Numbered from the stretch's first letter, positions 25,215-31,797 are shown. The stretch: 31,797 nucleotides of DNA from M50B91 sp964526665 (GCA_964526665.1 CAZGJL010000010.1:1-31797), one strand, 5' to 3'. The notes: generated by a model from the letters alone, not told the origin. Translations and numbers: made by a program.

Positions 25215-25244
25215 TTGACGTTCTGTGTTTACAGATAGTATATT
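25215..25244 (+). promoter_or_regulatory. Promoter of the secreted repeat-protein gene
   Basis: TTGACG (25215-25220) and TATATT (25239-25244) are 18 nt apart. Transcription would start near 25251 and give a leader of about 125 nt, unusually long for this window. The stretch 25031-25214 between the two divergent promoters holds only trivially short frames, and I see nothing else in it. Confidence 0.6.
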
Positions 25245-25250
25245 TATAAA

Positions 25251-25375
25251 CTAAAAAAGGAGGAAAATCTTAACAAAAAAAAGTATTAAACAATTTTAGG
25301 TTGGACATTGTCACCCAACCCCTACGGGCAAGACTATTCTTAAAAATCAAGTTTTGTTAACAAAAACGAGAACTA
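25251..25375 (+). other. Structured 5' leader of the secreted repeat-protein gene
   Basis: The leader begins with AGGAGG at 25258-25263, a perfect Shine-Dalgarno that has no start codon within range. Next comes a hairpin GGTTGG/CCAACC at 25299-25320, whose loop can add GAC/GTC pairs. CCC/GGG at 25320-25328 can form an overlapping alternative stem. A perfect 14-nt palindrome TTTTGTTAACAAAA at 25352-25365 lies 10 nt before the ATG and could hide the start region as RNA or bind a protein as DNA. I do not recognise a known riboswitch class. Confidence 0.5.
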
Positions 25376-26530
25376 ATGCAATTATTAAGCGTACTTGTGA
25401 TGATTCTCTTACTCACAATTACAACAAGTTTAAATGCTACAACCAGTCAAAAAAATTATGATGATAAGGCAATAGTATTTGAAAACTTAACAACAGAGCT
25501 AGTTATTGAAACTCAAATGAATGTTGAGCCGGTAAGCAATAATATTATAACAAGCATGATTGTGGTAAAAAATAATATTGAAGCTGAAAAAAATACAAAT
25601 TCAGGGACGGATGTATCTATTTATACTGCCACTCCTCTTCGGAACGATGTTATGATGATGAAGTCGATATGCGAAAACAATACAACGGAAACAGCAAACT
25701 TACGAAGCCATTGTGTAACCAACGAAAGGAACATGCAGGTAATGAAAATCGGAACAACAAGTCCGGTTGAAAATATTGTAACTACTACTACAGCAAATAA
25801 TGACAACTACGACGCACTTACTGCAATAACGCAATGGAAGTCAAATGCTGCTATAGAAAATGATGTACTGATAACTGAAACAACGAACTTCTCAATCGCT
25901 GATGCAACCAATGAAAGGAATATCGCGGTAATGAAAATCCCAACAAGTGCGACTGAAGATATTGTAACTACTGCTACTCCTACTACAGCAAATAATGATA
26001 CCGAAGATGGAAATGCTATTCTGACACAATGGAAGTCAAATGCTGCTATGGAAAATATGGATGTACTGATAACTGAAACCACTGACATACAAAGCTCTGC
26101 TGATGCAACCAACGAAAGGAATCTGCAGGTAATGAAAATCCCAACAAGTGCGACTGAAGATATTGTAACTACTACTCCCGCACTTGCTGCTGCTGTGATG
26201 AAAAATATGGATATACAAGATGATACCGAAGCACTTACCAATATGTGGACTACGCAAGCGGAAAATCTATGTATGAATAAATCTATGATGCAATCTGACG
26301 GTACGATGATGAAAGCAATCGACCCCGTGATGATATGCTGTAATGAAAATGCAATAACTTCAAATGATGTCCAAGATGCCAAGGTAACTGAAATGACACA
26401 ATGGAAATCAACTACTGTAAGTAAGGAAAATACTGATGTACGAAATTCTCTTCTGACAAATGTATGGACTAATAACTTGATGATGCAAAACCGGTTGAAA
26501 GTAAATTATTCAGGCAGAAATGTAGCTTAA
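25376..26530 (+). CDS. Secreted Met/Thr/Asn-rich tandem-repeat protein (384 aa)
   Basis: The N-terminus MQLLSVLVMILLLTITTSLN is hydrophobic and ends in a plausible cleavage site (SLNA), though it lacks the usual early Lys/Arg. The mature protein is very rich in Thr, Asn and Ala and has 25 Met (about 6.5%), many in clusters such as DVMMMKS, NKSMMQS and GTMMKA. Three imperfect repeats of about 63-67 residues begin at residues 116, 179 and 246, each opening TNERN..VMKI and running through DIVTT; TQWKS recurs at 152, 217 and 341. Five Cys occur, including a CC pair. I do not recognise a family. Clustered Met can bind copper or resist oxidation; that is only a thought. The gene is a stand-alone plus-strand unit with its own promoter, long leader and terminator, and its composition differs from its neighbours. 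Confidence 0.75.
   Translation: MQLLSVLVMILLLTITTSLNATTSQKNYDDKAIVFENLTTELVIETQMNVEPVSNNIITSMIVVKNNIEAEKNTNSGTDVSIYTATPLRNDVMMMKSICENNTTETANLRSHCVTNERNMQVMKIGTTSPVENIVTTTTANNDNYDALTAITQWKSNAAIENDVLITETTNFSIADATNERNIAVMKIPTSATEDIVTTATPTTANNDTEDGNAILTQWKSNAAMENMDVLITETTDIQSSADATNERNLQVMKIPTSATEDIVTTTPALAAAVMKNMDIQDDTEALTNMWTTQAENLCMNKSMMQSDGTMMKAIDPVMICCNENAITSNDVQDAKVTEMTQWKSTTVSKENTDVRNSLLTNVWTNNLMMQNRLKVNYSGRNVA
25721..26176 (+). repeat. In-frame tandem repeats in the secreted Met/Thr/Asn-rich gene
   Basis: Repeat starts lie at 25721, 25910 and 26111 (189 and 201 bp apart). Long DNA stretches are shared, for example the codons for AMENMDV / AIENDV and PTSATEDIVTT in units 2 and 3. Units 2 and 3 are closest, so that duplication is probably the most recent. 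Confidence 0.75.
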
Positions 26531-26551
26531 ATTTGAAGCTGTATTTAAAAC

Positions 26552-26581
26552 AAGGGTCACACGTGTGGCCCTTCTTTTCTT
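26552..26581 (+). terminator. Intrinsic terminator of the secreted repeat-protein gene
   Basis: A near-perfect palindrome AAGGGTCACAC / GTGTGGCCCTT (one T-G pair) is followed by CTTTTCTTA. It starts 22 nt after the stop. It ends 3 bp before the stop codon of the converging phosphoesterase gene and may serve both. Confidence 0.8.
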
Positions 26582-26583
26582 AT

Positions 26584-27906
26584 TTAATTATTCCGAAAGG
26601 TAAATACCTCTTTTATATTTTTTCGAACACTATTTTTTGATTCCTCCACGACGGGTTCTTGTAAAGCCTCCAAAACAATGATCGGAACTTCTGCTTGCGC
26701 ATTGAACCGTACAGGAAGTGTATGAACTCCTGCTCCATTTGAAACCCCAGCCACAGTGTTCCTGTTAATCTGTTCCATTCCTGAAAAAATTCGTGCTCGA
26801 TAATCAAACCCTATCATTTCGTGTAACCAATCTCTCCATTGTTCTGGCAAAATATCTATTTGTCCTCCATGCGTGTGCCCCGATAAAACTAAGGTATTCT
26901 TCATTGCTATCAGGAGAGAGTCCACTGAACTCAGGTCATGATTCAATAATATTCTTAACGCTCCTTCTGGTTCTTTCTTTATTTGTGAAAAAACCTCTGG
27001 GGTATATAACCCTACCTGTGTAGTGGCATCAGGTAATCCCATTATTTCTATCTCCCCTTCCTTTACCCCTGAAAAATCTACATGAGTAACTTTATTTTTT
27101 TCTAACTCTGAGACTATAAATTTTGTCTTCTCATGATACACATCATGATTTCCTAAAACAAAAAACTTTTTCCCTGGAAAATTTCCTAATTCTTCTGAAA
27201 TATTACTAATTTCTTCATCAGAGGCACCTTCAGTAAAACAATCTCCTGTAATAGTGACTATGACTTTTTCTAAATCAAGATGATTCTCAGCAAAAAGAGT
27301 CCTTAATTCTTCGTTCATTTCTAATAAACTTTCTGGATTTATAGGATTTCCAATAAATCCATCCTTAGCATGTAAGTCTGAAAGATGAACTATCGATACT
27401 CCTTGCAAAGATTCTGGCAAATCTTCTACTTGTAGCTCATACATCGGGAACTGAACATTTTGTGCATTTTCCATTCCTACCTTTCCAAGAGTAAGCGCCG
27501 ATAAACCAACAATTACTCCTCCCAATAAAAACATTTGCCCCATTCCCCTTTTTTGTACTTCTTCACGCAATCGTTTCTCCGTTAACCACAATAAATGAAT
27601 TTTATGGGTAATCTCCAAACGAATATTAGAATTAGAATCTTCCTCGGTATTCATTCGTTGAAGCCGATACAGCTTCGCCAAAATAGAGTCTATATGTTCT
27701 TGTGATGCAGATTGTGTACACCATGTCCGTACTTTTGTATCAAAAAAACCGACAACATCCTCTCCTATCAGTTCTTCTGCTTTGTTCGTCCACTCTATAT
27801 AATCATCCTTTTTTATATCAAACTCCCCCATTTTTTCCGCCGTTTCCAACGCTAATTTATAGGGAGATATTGGATTTTTTACGACAGGAACTTCTTGGAG
27901 CTTCAT
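26584..27906 (-). CDS. Membrane-anchored metallophosphoesterase (YaeI-like)
   Basis: The phosphoesterase core has all main metal-binding blocks: SIVHLSDLHAKD, TITGDCFTEG (with Cys where many relatives have Leu/Val), FVLGNHDVYH, ILLNHDL and LVLSGHTHGGQ. Related enzymes such as YaeI cleave phosphodiesters or lipid-linked pyrophosphates at the membrane. Before the core lie about 120 charged helical residues and one membrane helix (MFLLGGVIVGLSALTLGKVG), so the catalytic part is probably outside and the N-terminal part inside. I start at the ATG at 27906 because the promoter ends 8 nt before it; a GTG at 27924 would add six residues but overlaps the -10. The N-terminal domain is not one I recognise. 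Confidence 0.87.
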   Translation of the reverse strand: MKLQEVPVVKNPISPYKLALETAEKMGEFDIKKDDYIEWTNKAEELIGEDVVGFFDTKVRTWCTQSASQEHIDSILAKLYRLQRMNTEEDSNSNIRLEITHKIHLLWLTEKRLREEVQKRGMGQMFLLGGVIVGLSALTLGKVGMENAQNVQFPMYELQVEDLPESLQGVSIVHLSDLHAKDGFIGNPINPESLLEMNEELRTLFAENHLDLEKVIVTITGDCFTEGASDEEISNISEELGNFPGKKFFVLGNHDVYHEKTKFIVSELEKNKVTHVDFSGVKEGEIEIMGLPDATTQVGLYTPEVFSQIKKEPEGALRILLNHDLSSVDSLLIAMKNTLVLSGHTHGGQIDILPEQWRDWLHEMIGFDYRARIFSGMEQINRNTVAGVSNGAGVHTLPVRFNAQAEVPIIVLEALQEPVVEESKNSVRKNIKEVFTFRNN

Positions 27907-27914
27907 CGGAAAAC

Positions 27915-27943
27915 ATAAAAACACTTTCTAGAAAATAAGTCAA
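27915..27943 (-). promoter_or_regulatory. Promoter of the metallophosphoesterase gene, near-leaderless
   Basis: On the minus strand TTGACT (27938-27943) and TTTTAT (27915-27920) are exactly 17 nt apart. The ATG follows the -10 after 8 nt, so the transcript would have almost no leader. Confidence 0.5.
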
Positions 27944-27960
27944 TGTCTGTGAAACAATTT

Positions 27961-28032
27961 TTATTTCTTCACAAACCTCGCCACCGCAACCACATGAGCC
28001 GTATAAGAAAACTGATCCACGAGAGCAAACTT
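27961..28032 (-). pseudogene. Orphan 3' tail of an RNA methyltransferase gene
   Basis: In the minus frame it encodes KFALVDQFSYTAHVVAVARF and then VKK and a stop. The intact methyltransferase at 28568 ends FALVDQFPHTAHVEAVARFV and then KV. The DNA copies (27968-28031 and 28575-28638) share an identical 20-mer, TTCACAAACCTCGCCACCGC, and about 85% of positions overall. There is no start, and homology ends upstream of the Lys codon. The catalytic Glu of the motif is Val here. It is either the remnant of a tandem paralogue or a flank duplicated when the 128-aa gene was inserted. Confidence 0.8.
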
Positions 28033-28096
28033 TAATAAAAAGCTTGCATAATAAAAAAATATTGTTAAAACCTAATTAAAGATAATAATACTGATT

Positions 28097-28483
28097 ATGA
28101 ATAAATTTGAACATATTTCTCTATCTTCTCTTGAAATCCAAAAGGAGGGAACGGAAGCAGCAATGATTTTACCGAGAATTAATTTAGATACATATGAGGA
28201 AGGCGCGGCAAAAGATAATGATCAGTCGCAAATACAAGCCATTAAAGAAGCGCTTGAACAAAACCAGCCAGTAAATAATCCTTCTTCCCACAATTTTCAA
28301 GAAAACAGGCAACCAAAAGAAACAGGCCTTTGGAAAAAAATGACATATCTTTGGAAGAAAACAGAACCTGATTGTTATTGGAACCTTATCGACGAATTCC
28401 TTTTCAATCCAGCTGCTTTCAATAATCGATACTGCGAAGAAAAAAAATTTCAAGACAACTTAGACACAAACTGGAAGGATTAA
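28097..28483 (+). CDS. Small hypothetical protein (128 aa)
   Basis: The start MNKFEHISLSSLEI has GATAAT 10 nt upstream, and a terminator follows at 28541, so the unit looks like a real gene. The protein is hydrophilic, with a Gln/Asn-rich middle (ALEQNQPVNNPSSHNFQENR), a basic aromatic stretch (GLWKKMTYLWKK) and two Cys (in PDCYW and RYCEE). It has no signal peptide or membrane helix. I do not recognise it. It lies between two copies of the 3' end of the neighbouring methyltransferase gene, on the opposite strand, which suggests it arrived as an insert. An internal ATG after GGAGG (28163, MILPRINL) is an alternative start with a much better ribosome binding site. Confidence 0.6.
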   Translation: MNKFEHISLSSLEIQKEGTEAAMILPRINLDTYEEGAAKDNDQSQIQAIKEALEQNQPVNNPSSHNFQENRQPKETGLWKKMTYLWKKTEPDCYWNLIDEFLFNPAAFNNRYCEEKKFQDNLDTNWKD

Positions 28484-28540
28484 GAGAAAAACACTTAAAC
28501 TCTCTCACTATCTCAAACAGGGGAAATTAATATTTTGTAC

Positions 28541-28568
28541 GGACAAGGCAGGCCTTGTCCCTTCTTTC
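28541..28568 (+). terminator. Intrinsic terminator of the 128-aa gene
   Basis: An 8-9 bp stem GGACAAGG(C)/(G)CCTTGTCC with a tiny loop is followed by CTTCTTTCT. The tail resembles that of the terminator at 26552. It touches the stop codon of the converging methyltransferase gene. Confidence 0.75.
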
Positions 28569-29947
28569 TAAACCTTCACAAACCTCGCCACCGCCTCCAC
28601 ATGAGCTGTATGAGGAAACTGATCTACCAGTGCAAACGTATCAATTCGATACCCCCCGTCCATAAGAATCTCCGTATCCCGCGCCAAAGTCGCTGGGTTA
28701 CATGACACATAAACAATTCTACTTGGAGCACGTCCAATAATTCTCTCGAGTGATTTTCTTACAATTCCTGAGCGTGGTGGATCTACCAGGATCACCTCTT
28801 TGCTGGTTTCTTTTACCGCTGAATGGAAATGCTCCTTGAGCCACTTCCGTACATCCGCACATGCAAACGTTACATTTTTCAAACCATTTCGCTCGGCATT
28901 TGCCTTCGCGTCCTCAACTGCTGACTCTACAATTTCAACTCCGACTACACGAGATTTTGGATATTTTTTTGCCAAAATCTGAGCAATAGTTCCGGTTCCA
29001 CAAAACAAGTCTAACGCTGACTCCTCTTCTTGGAGGTCAACAAGCTCAACTGCTTTTTCGTATAATTTTTCTGCTGAATAAGGATTGGGCTGAAAGAACG
29101 CATCACGAGAAATCTCGAATTCCAATCCACACAACTTTTCACTCAACTTCTCTTCTCCATTGATAAAGGTCGGCACCAAACGAGTAGATCGCCCTTCTTC
29201 ACGGATTTTTTGGGAACAATAGATCCCTCCAAAACGCTCTCCTAAATTTTCTTGAATCAATGCACCAAAAGCGGTTGCATTAAATTTCTTATCTGAGCCT
29301 GAAACCACAATTTCTACCAAGAATTTATCTTCTGCAACTGAACGACGCACCATGAGCGACTCGAAGAATCCCCCACCCTGTCCGTCATTTGGTGCCAATC
29401 CTGTTGCTTCACACCATTCACGGATCACCGGGACAAGTTTTTCAAACTGCTCATCAAATATTCCACATGGAGACTCTAAACTTTCTACAATTTGAAACTG
29501 TCCACGCTTCTTTGATCCTAATGCAAACTTTCCCTCAGCATCTGTTCCAAAAGAAAAATCCATTTTGTTTCGATACCACCAATCTTTTGGTGACGGAATG
29601 AATTCGTCAAACATTGGCGTCAGATCAAGCTTTGCAAACTTAGAAAAAAGTTCAAACACCTGACCTTTTTTGATTTCTCGTTGTTTATCCACGGGTAAAG
29701 TTTCCCAAGGAGCTCCTGGAATAAGTTGAAACTCTGGCTCAATTTCTAAATCAGAACGCTTGAGCACTTCAATAGAAACCGCTTCTATAAATCTACGTTT
29801 CACGCGTTTTATTTTAGCTTTCACTGTTTGACCAGTGATACCGCCATTAACAAAAACCACCATTCCATCATGGCGTGCCACACCTTCCCCACCAAATGCG
29901 AGATCTATGATTTCTAGTTCGAGAACGTCTCCTGCAGTAAATTTCAT
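28568..29947 (-). CDS. TRAM-domain RNA (uracil-5-)methyltransferase of the TrmA/RlmD family
   Basis: The enzyme would make m5U in rRNA or tRNA using S-adenosylmethionine. A TRAM RNA-binding domain occupies residues 1-60 (DVLELEIIDLAFGGEGVARH). The methyltransferase domain shows LDLFCGTGTIAQ (SAM binding), VILVDPPRSG, VYVSCNPATLARD with the catalytic Cys, and FPHTAHVEAV with the catalytic Glu. The four-Cys iron-sulfur motif of RlmD is absent: the expected stretch reads IPGAPWETLPVDKQREIKKG without any Cys. So it belongs to the cluster-free type, and I do not choose between tRNA and rRNA targets. The length (459 aa) is usual. TATACT lies 18 nt before the ATG. Its 3' end is duplicated at 27961-28032. 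Confidence 0.92.
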   Translation of the reverse strand: MKFTAGDVLELEIIDLAFGGEGVARHDGMVVFVNGGITGQTVKAKIKRVKRRFIEAVSIEVLKRSDLEIEPEFQLIPGAPWETLPVDKQREIKKGQVFELFSKFAKLDLTPMFDEFIPSPKDWWYRNKMDFSFGTDAEGKFALGSKKRGQFQIVESLESPCGIFDEQFEKLVPVIREWCEATGLAPNDGQGGGFFESLMVRRSVAEDKFLVEIVVSGSDKKFNATAFGALIQENLGERFGGIYCSQKIREEGRSTRLVPTFINGEEKLSEKLCGLEFEISRDAFFQPNPYSAEKLYEKAVELVDLQEEESALDLFCGTGTIAQILAKKYPKSRVVGVEIVESAVEDAKANAERNGLKNVTFACADVRKWLKEHFHSAVKETSKEVILVDPPRSGIVRKSLERIIGRAPSRIVYVSCNPATLARDTEILMDGGYRIDTFALVDQFPHTAHVEAVARFVKV

Positions 29948-29965
29948 CGCCCGGAAGATAGCGAA

Positions 29966-29971
29966 AGTATA
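29966..29971 (-). promoter_or_regulatory. -10 box of the RNA methyltransferase gene
   Basis: The minus strand reads TATACT, 18 nt before the ATG, giving a leader of about 11 nt. Any -35 (TTATAT is the best at 17 nt) would lie at the edge of MITE-like copy B, so the element may contribute to the promoter. Confidence 0.45.
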
Positions 29972-29990
29972 GGAAAAGGCAATTTTAATA

Positions 29991-30111
29991 TAACGCTCCC
30001 TAACCCTCTCTTACATTAAGAGAGGGAATATAACTTGTCTTTTATTTTTTATTCTCCCCCTCTTGGTGTAAGAGGGGGACGAAAACAGATCCAAATGCCT
30101 AGGGGGCGTTA
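29991..30111. repeat. MITE-like palindromic element, copy B (121 bp)
   Basis: Terminal inverted repeats TAACGCTCCCTA and TAGGGGGCGTTA match at 11 of 12 positions. Two perfect hairpins lie inside: a 10-bp stem CCCTCTCTTA/TAAGAGAGGG at 30004-30026 and a 9-bp stem CCCCCTCTT/AAGAGGGGG at 30056-30078. It is homologous in layout and end sequence to copy A, with a shorter AT-rich centre. It lies between two divergent genes and ends 47 bp before the hydrolase start. Confidence 0.8.
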
Positions 30112-30158
30112 CAACAAAACAACTCGCTTTTTTACAAAATTCTGCAAAAATATTGGCG

Positions 30159-30932
30159 ATGAAATCAGAATTCAAAACCATCGCAGGAATAAAAACCCAC
30201 TTCGTAAAACACGGAACAGGAAAAAATAAAATCCTCTGTCTTCATGGATGGGGAGGAAGTGCTGAAAGCTGGGATCAAATGGCACCCAAATTGGCAAAAA
30301 AAACAGACGCAACGGTCATTACTATCGATTTACCGGGATTTGGAGAAAGCTCTCCCCCACCCCTAACTGGATGGAATACTTCACAGTATGCCAAATGGCT
30401 CGAGGAACTTCTGACTGTTTTTCGTCTTAAAAATCCTACACTCATTGGACATTCTTTTGGATGCCGAGTAATTATTCGATTCTTGGAGAAACATTCAGAC
30501 TTTGACGGAAAAATCGTCCTTCATGGAGCTGCTGGGATCAAATGGCCTCCTGAATTCAAACAACGCGCAGCAACAAAGCTGAAACCCCTTGTAATGCCTC
30601 TCAAAAAAATAGTTCCTACAAAAGTTTGGAATAAAATCACAGGAAAAGTATTTGGAGCACGAGACTGGGCACATTGTCCTGTCGCACTAAAAAAGACTTT
30701 AGAAAAAACACTTCAAGAATCGTGCGTTCAAAACAAATTACATAAAATTGAAAACAAGGTGTTACTTCTTTGGGGAAAAAAAGATGGATATACTTCTCTC
30801 AAGTCCGCAAACGTATTTCAAGAAAAACTAAAGAATGCCACGCTCCATGTTTTCGAAGATGGACGTCATGGAATTCATCGTACACATGCAGCAAAATGTG
30901 TTAATAAAATTAATACTTTTCTCAAAAAATGA
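30159..30932 (+). CDS. Alpha/beta hydrolase
   Basis: The fold is clear from ILCLHGWGGSAESWDQ (oxyanion-hole HGWGG), TIDLPGFGESSP, the nucleophile elbow LIGHSFGCRV (catalytic Ser), LLLWGKKDGYTS (catalytic Asp) and EDGRHGIHRTH (catalytic His). The substrate cannot be told; relatives include esterases, C-C hydrolases and lactonases. I start at the ATG at 30159 (MKSEFKTIAGIKTHF); a TTG at 30153 would add two residues. There is no signal peptide, so it acts in the cytoplasm. Its stop overlaps the Mur ligase start by 4 nt (ATGA), so the two are coupled. That suggests, but does not show, a role near cell-wall synthesis. Confidence 0.88.
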   Translation: MKSEFKTIAGIKTHFVKHGTGKNKILCLHGWGGSAESWDQMAPKLAKKTDATVITIDLPGFGESSPPPLTGWNTSQYAKWLEELLTVFRLKNPTLIGHSFGCRVIIRFLEKHSDFDGKIVLHGAAGIKWPPEFKQRAATKLKPLVMPLKKIVPTKVWNKITGKVFGARDWAHCPVALKKTLEKTLQESCVQNKLHKIENKVLLLWGKKDGYTSLKSANVFQEKLKNATLHVFEDGRHGIHRTHAAKCVNKINTFLKK

Positions 30933-31797
30933 ATGAATGGGAATTGCTTATTGGACTTGGTATCATTGCCCTGGGGGTGAGAACTGCTAGCTGGTGGCTT
31001 CAATCATGGCAACTTCGGGAATATAGATTTGATCGCATGATCGCCAATTTCCGTACTCATGATGGACGCATTAATTTGCTAAATTTCTGGGCATTTCCTG
31101 GATTATTTCCTCGTCCAAAAATATCCGGTCGGGTCATTATTATCACTGGAATTTTTATTCTTCTTTCTATTGGAATTGTTATTGGACTCCATGAAGTTTT
31201 TGTAAATATTGAAAACTGGCGCTGGGGATGGAACTGGACAAAAGCACTTATAATTTGGGAACGAACGTTATGGTTTACTGTTCCTCTTGCCATAAAAATT
31301 TCCGCACTTCCTGTTTGGCTAAGAAAACGATCTCTTTTTACCAAAGCAGGAAAAATAATTGCTGAAGGACACAATGTTACCTGTATAGGAATTACTGGAA
31401 GCTACGGAAAAAGTTCCACAAAAAAAATATTGGTTCACTTACTTCGAGCAAAATACGGAGCAGATGCCGTACTTACAAATCCCGGAAATGAGAACAATGA
31501 AATTTCCATTGCACGACTTGTTCACAGAAACCACAGGTTTTTCACAGATCCTACAACTGGACCAAAAAAGAAATTTTTTGTCTGTGAGATGGGAGCTTAC
31601 AAAAAAGGAGAAATTCGTCAGATTTGTGACTTCGTGAAACCACATACGGGAATTCTCACCGGATTGAACGCACAACATGTAGTGCTTTTTGGAAATGCCG
31701 CAAAATTGAGAGCCGCAAAATTTGAACTTGCAGAATCATGCAGTAAAACAATTTTCTTTAATGCTGATACTCCTGCGCTGGTGGAAATTTTTGAAGA
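30929..31797 (+). CDS. MurF-like Mur ligase with N-terminal membrane helices (3' end beyond the window)
   Basis: The frame opens at the ATG at 30929, overlapping the hydrolase stop, and stays open to the window edge (289 codons). The ATP-binding motif ITGSYGKSSTKK is that of Mur ligases. TNPGNENNEISIARLV and KKFFVCEMGAYKKGEI fit the MurF/Mur_ligase_M pattern (Glu for magnesium). The N-terminal 150 residues differ from ordinary MurF: hydrophobic helices at about 5-22, 71-89 and near 118-130 replace the usual UDP-substrate-binding domain, so the enzyme is probably held in the membrane. MurF adds D-Ala-D-Ala to the peptidoglycan precursor; whether this variant does so or ligates another peptide or glycan is open. 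Confidence 0.85.
   Translation, partial: MNEWELLIGLGIIALGVRTASWWLQSWQLREYRFDRMIANFRTHDGRINLLNFWAFPGLFPRPKISGRVIIITGIFILLSIGIVIGLHEVFVNIENWRWGWNWTKALIIWERTLWFTVPLAIKISALPVWLRKRSLFTKAGKIIAEGHNVTCIGITGSYGKSSTKKILVHLLRAKYGADAVLTNPGNENNEISIARLVHRNHRFFTDPTTGPKKKFFVCEMGAYKKGEIRQICDFVKPHTGILTGLNAQHVVLFGNAAKLRAAKFELAESCSKTIFFNADTPALVEIFE

Noticed and set aside
25251..25375. A known riboswitch in the leader
   Set aside because: I compared the hairpin and CCC/GGG pairs by eye with fluoride and guanidine motifs and found no match in the conserved cores. It is kept only as an unclassified structured leader.
25807..26382. 191-aa minus-strand frame rich in Ile, Ser and Val
   Set aside because: It looks like a membrane protein only because it is antisense to the Thr/Asn/Met repeats. 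It has no promoter or ribosome site, and the plus strand has a full promoter-leader-terminator unit.
30035..30229. 64-aa frame across MITE copy B
   Set aside because: Its sequence (SPPLGVRGG and similar) is a translation of the palindromic repeat, and it overlaps the hydrolase gene in another frame.
1..31797. UGA recoded as glycine (Gracilibacteria/SR1 code)
   Set aside because: TGA ends the hydrolase, the glycosyltransferase, the pyruvyl transferase and the 30-aa peptide at overlaps typical of real stops, and no gene has internal TGA.

Overview
The window is AT-rich bacterial chromosome with compact, mostly minus-strand genes. It reads in the standard bacterial code: TGA closes several genes, for example the glycosyltransferase and the alpha/beta hydrolase, so UGA-recoding lineages such as Gracilibacteria/Absconditabacteria are unlikely. 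Several features point, by inference, to the Candidate Phyla Radiation (Patescibacteria), possibly a Peregrinibacteria-like lineage. These are a housekeeping core (DnaE, SecA, PilT, an RNA m5U methyltransferase, a Mur ligase) mixed with large secreted or membrane proteins I cannot place, a TrbL/VirB6-like membrane protein, a membrane-anchored MurF-like ligase, TAGTTTG-type heptamer repeats, and promoters lying almost on the start codon.

Layout. 1-7798 (minus): a cluster encoding a small two-helix membrane protein, a 550-residue glycine/alanine-rich membrane protein, a TrbL/VirB6-like polytopic protein with a six-cysteine loop, and a very large Glu/Lys-rich protein that runs off the window. 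A 155-bp MITE-like element sits inside the cluster. 7821-13804 (minus): a sugar-nucleotide pyrophosphorylase, a secreted protein with three Kazal domains, and dnaE. 13834-17136: pilT, an unrecognised 674-residue protein, and a divergent control region in front of secA. 17201-19855 (plus): secA. 19857-23741 (minus): four genes fused by 1-4 nt overlaps (a GT4-type glycosyltransferase, two Sec-exported proteins and a lipoprotein).

23763-24001 holds tRNA-His with promoter and terminator, followed by a broken copy of its 3' end. 24005-24978 (minus) holds a CsaB-like pyruvyl transferase and a 30-residue membrane peptide. 25215-26581 (plus) is a self-contained unit: strong promoter, about 125-nt structured leader, a Met/Thr/Asn-rich secreted repeat protein, and a terminator. 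26584-29971 holds a membrane-anchored metallophosphoesterase and a TRAM/m5U methyltransferase, with a duplicated 3' tail of the latter and a small unknown gene between them. After a second MITE-like copy, 30159-31797 (plus) has an alpha/beta hydrolase overlapping a Mur ligase that is cut by the window edge.

How the parts may work together: much of the window looks devoted to the cell surface. SecA supplies export. The glycosyltransferase, pyruvyl transferase and nucleotidyltransferase supply glycans. PilT powers type IV pili. The Kazal protein, the repeat protein and the three exported products of the glycosyltransferase operon would be surface or secreted cargo. No CRISPR array, transposase, integrase or rRNA was seen.
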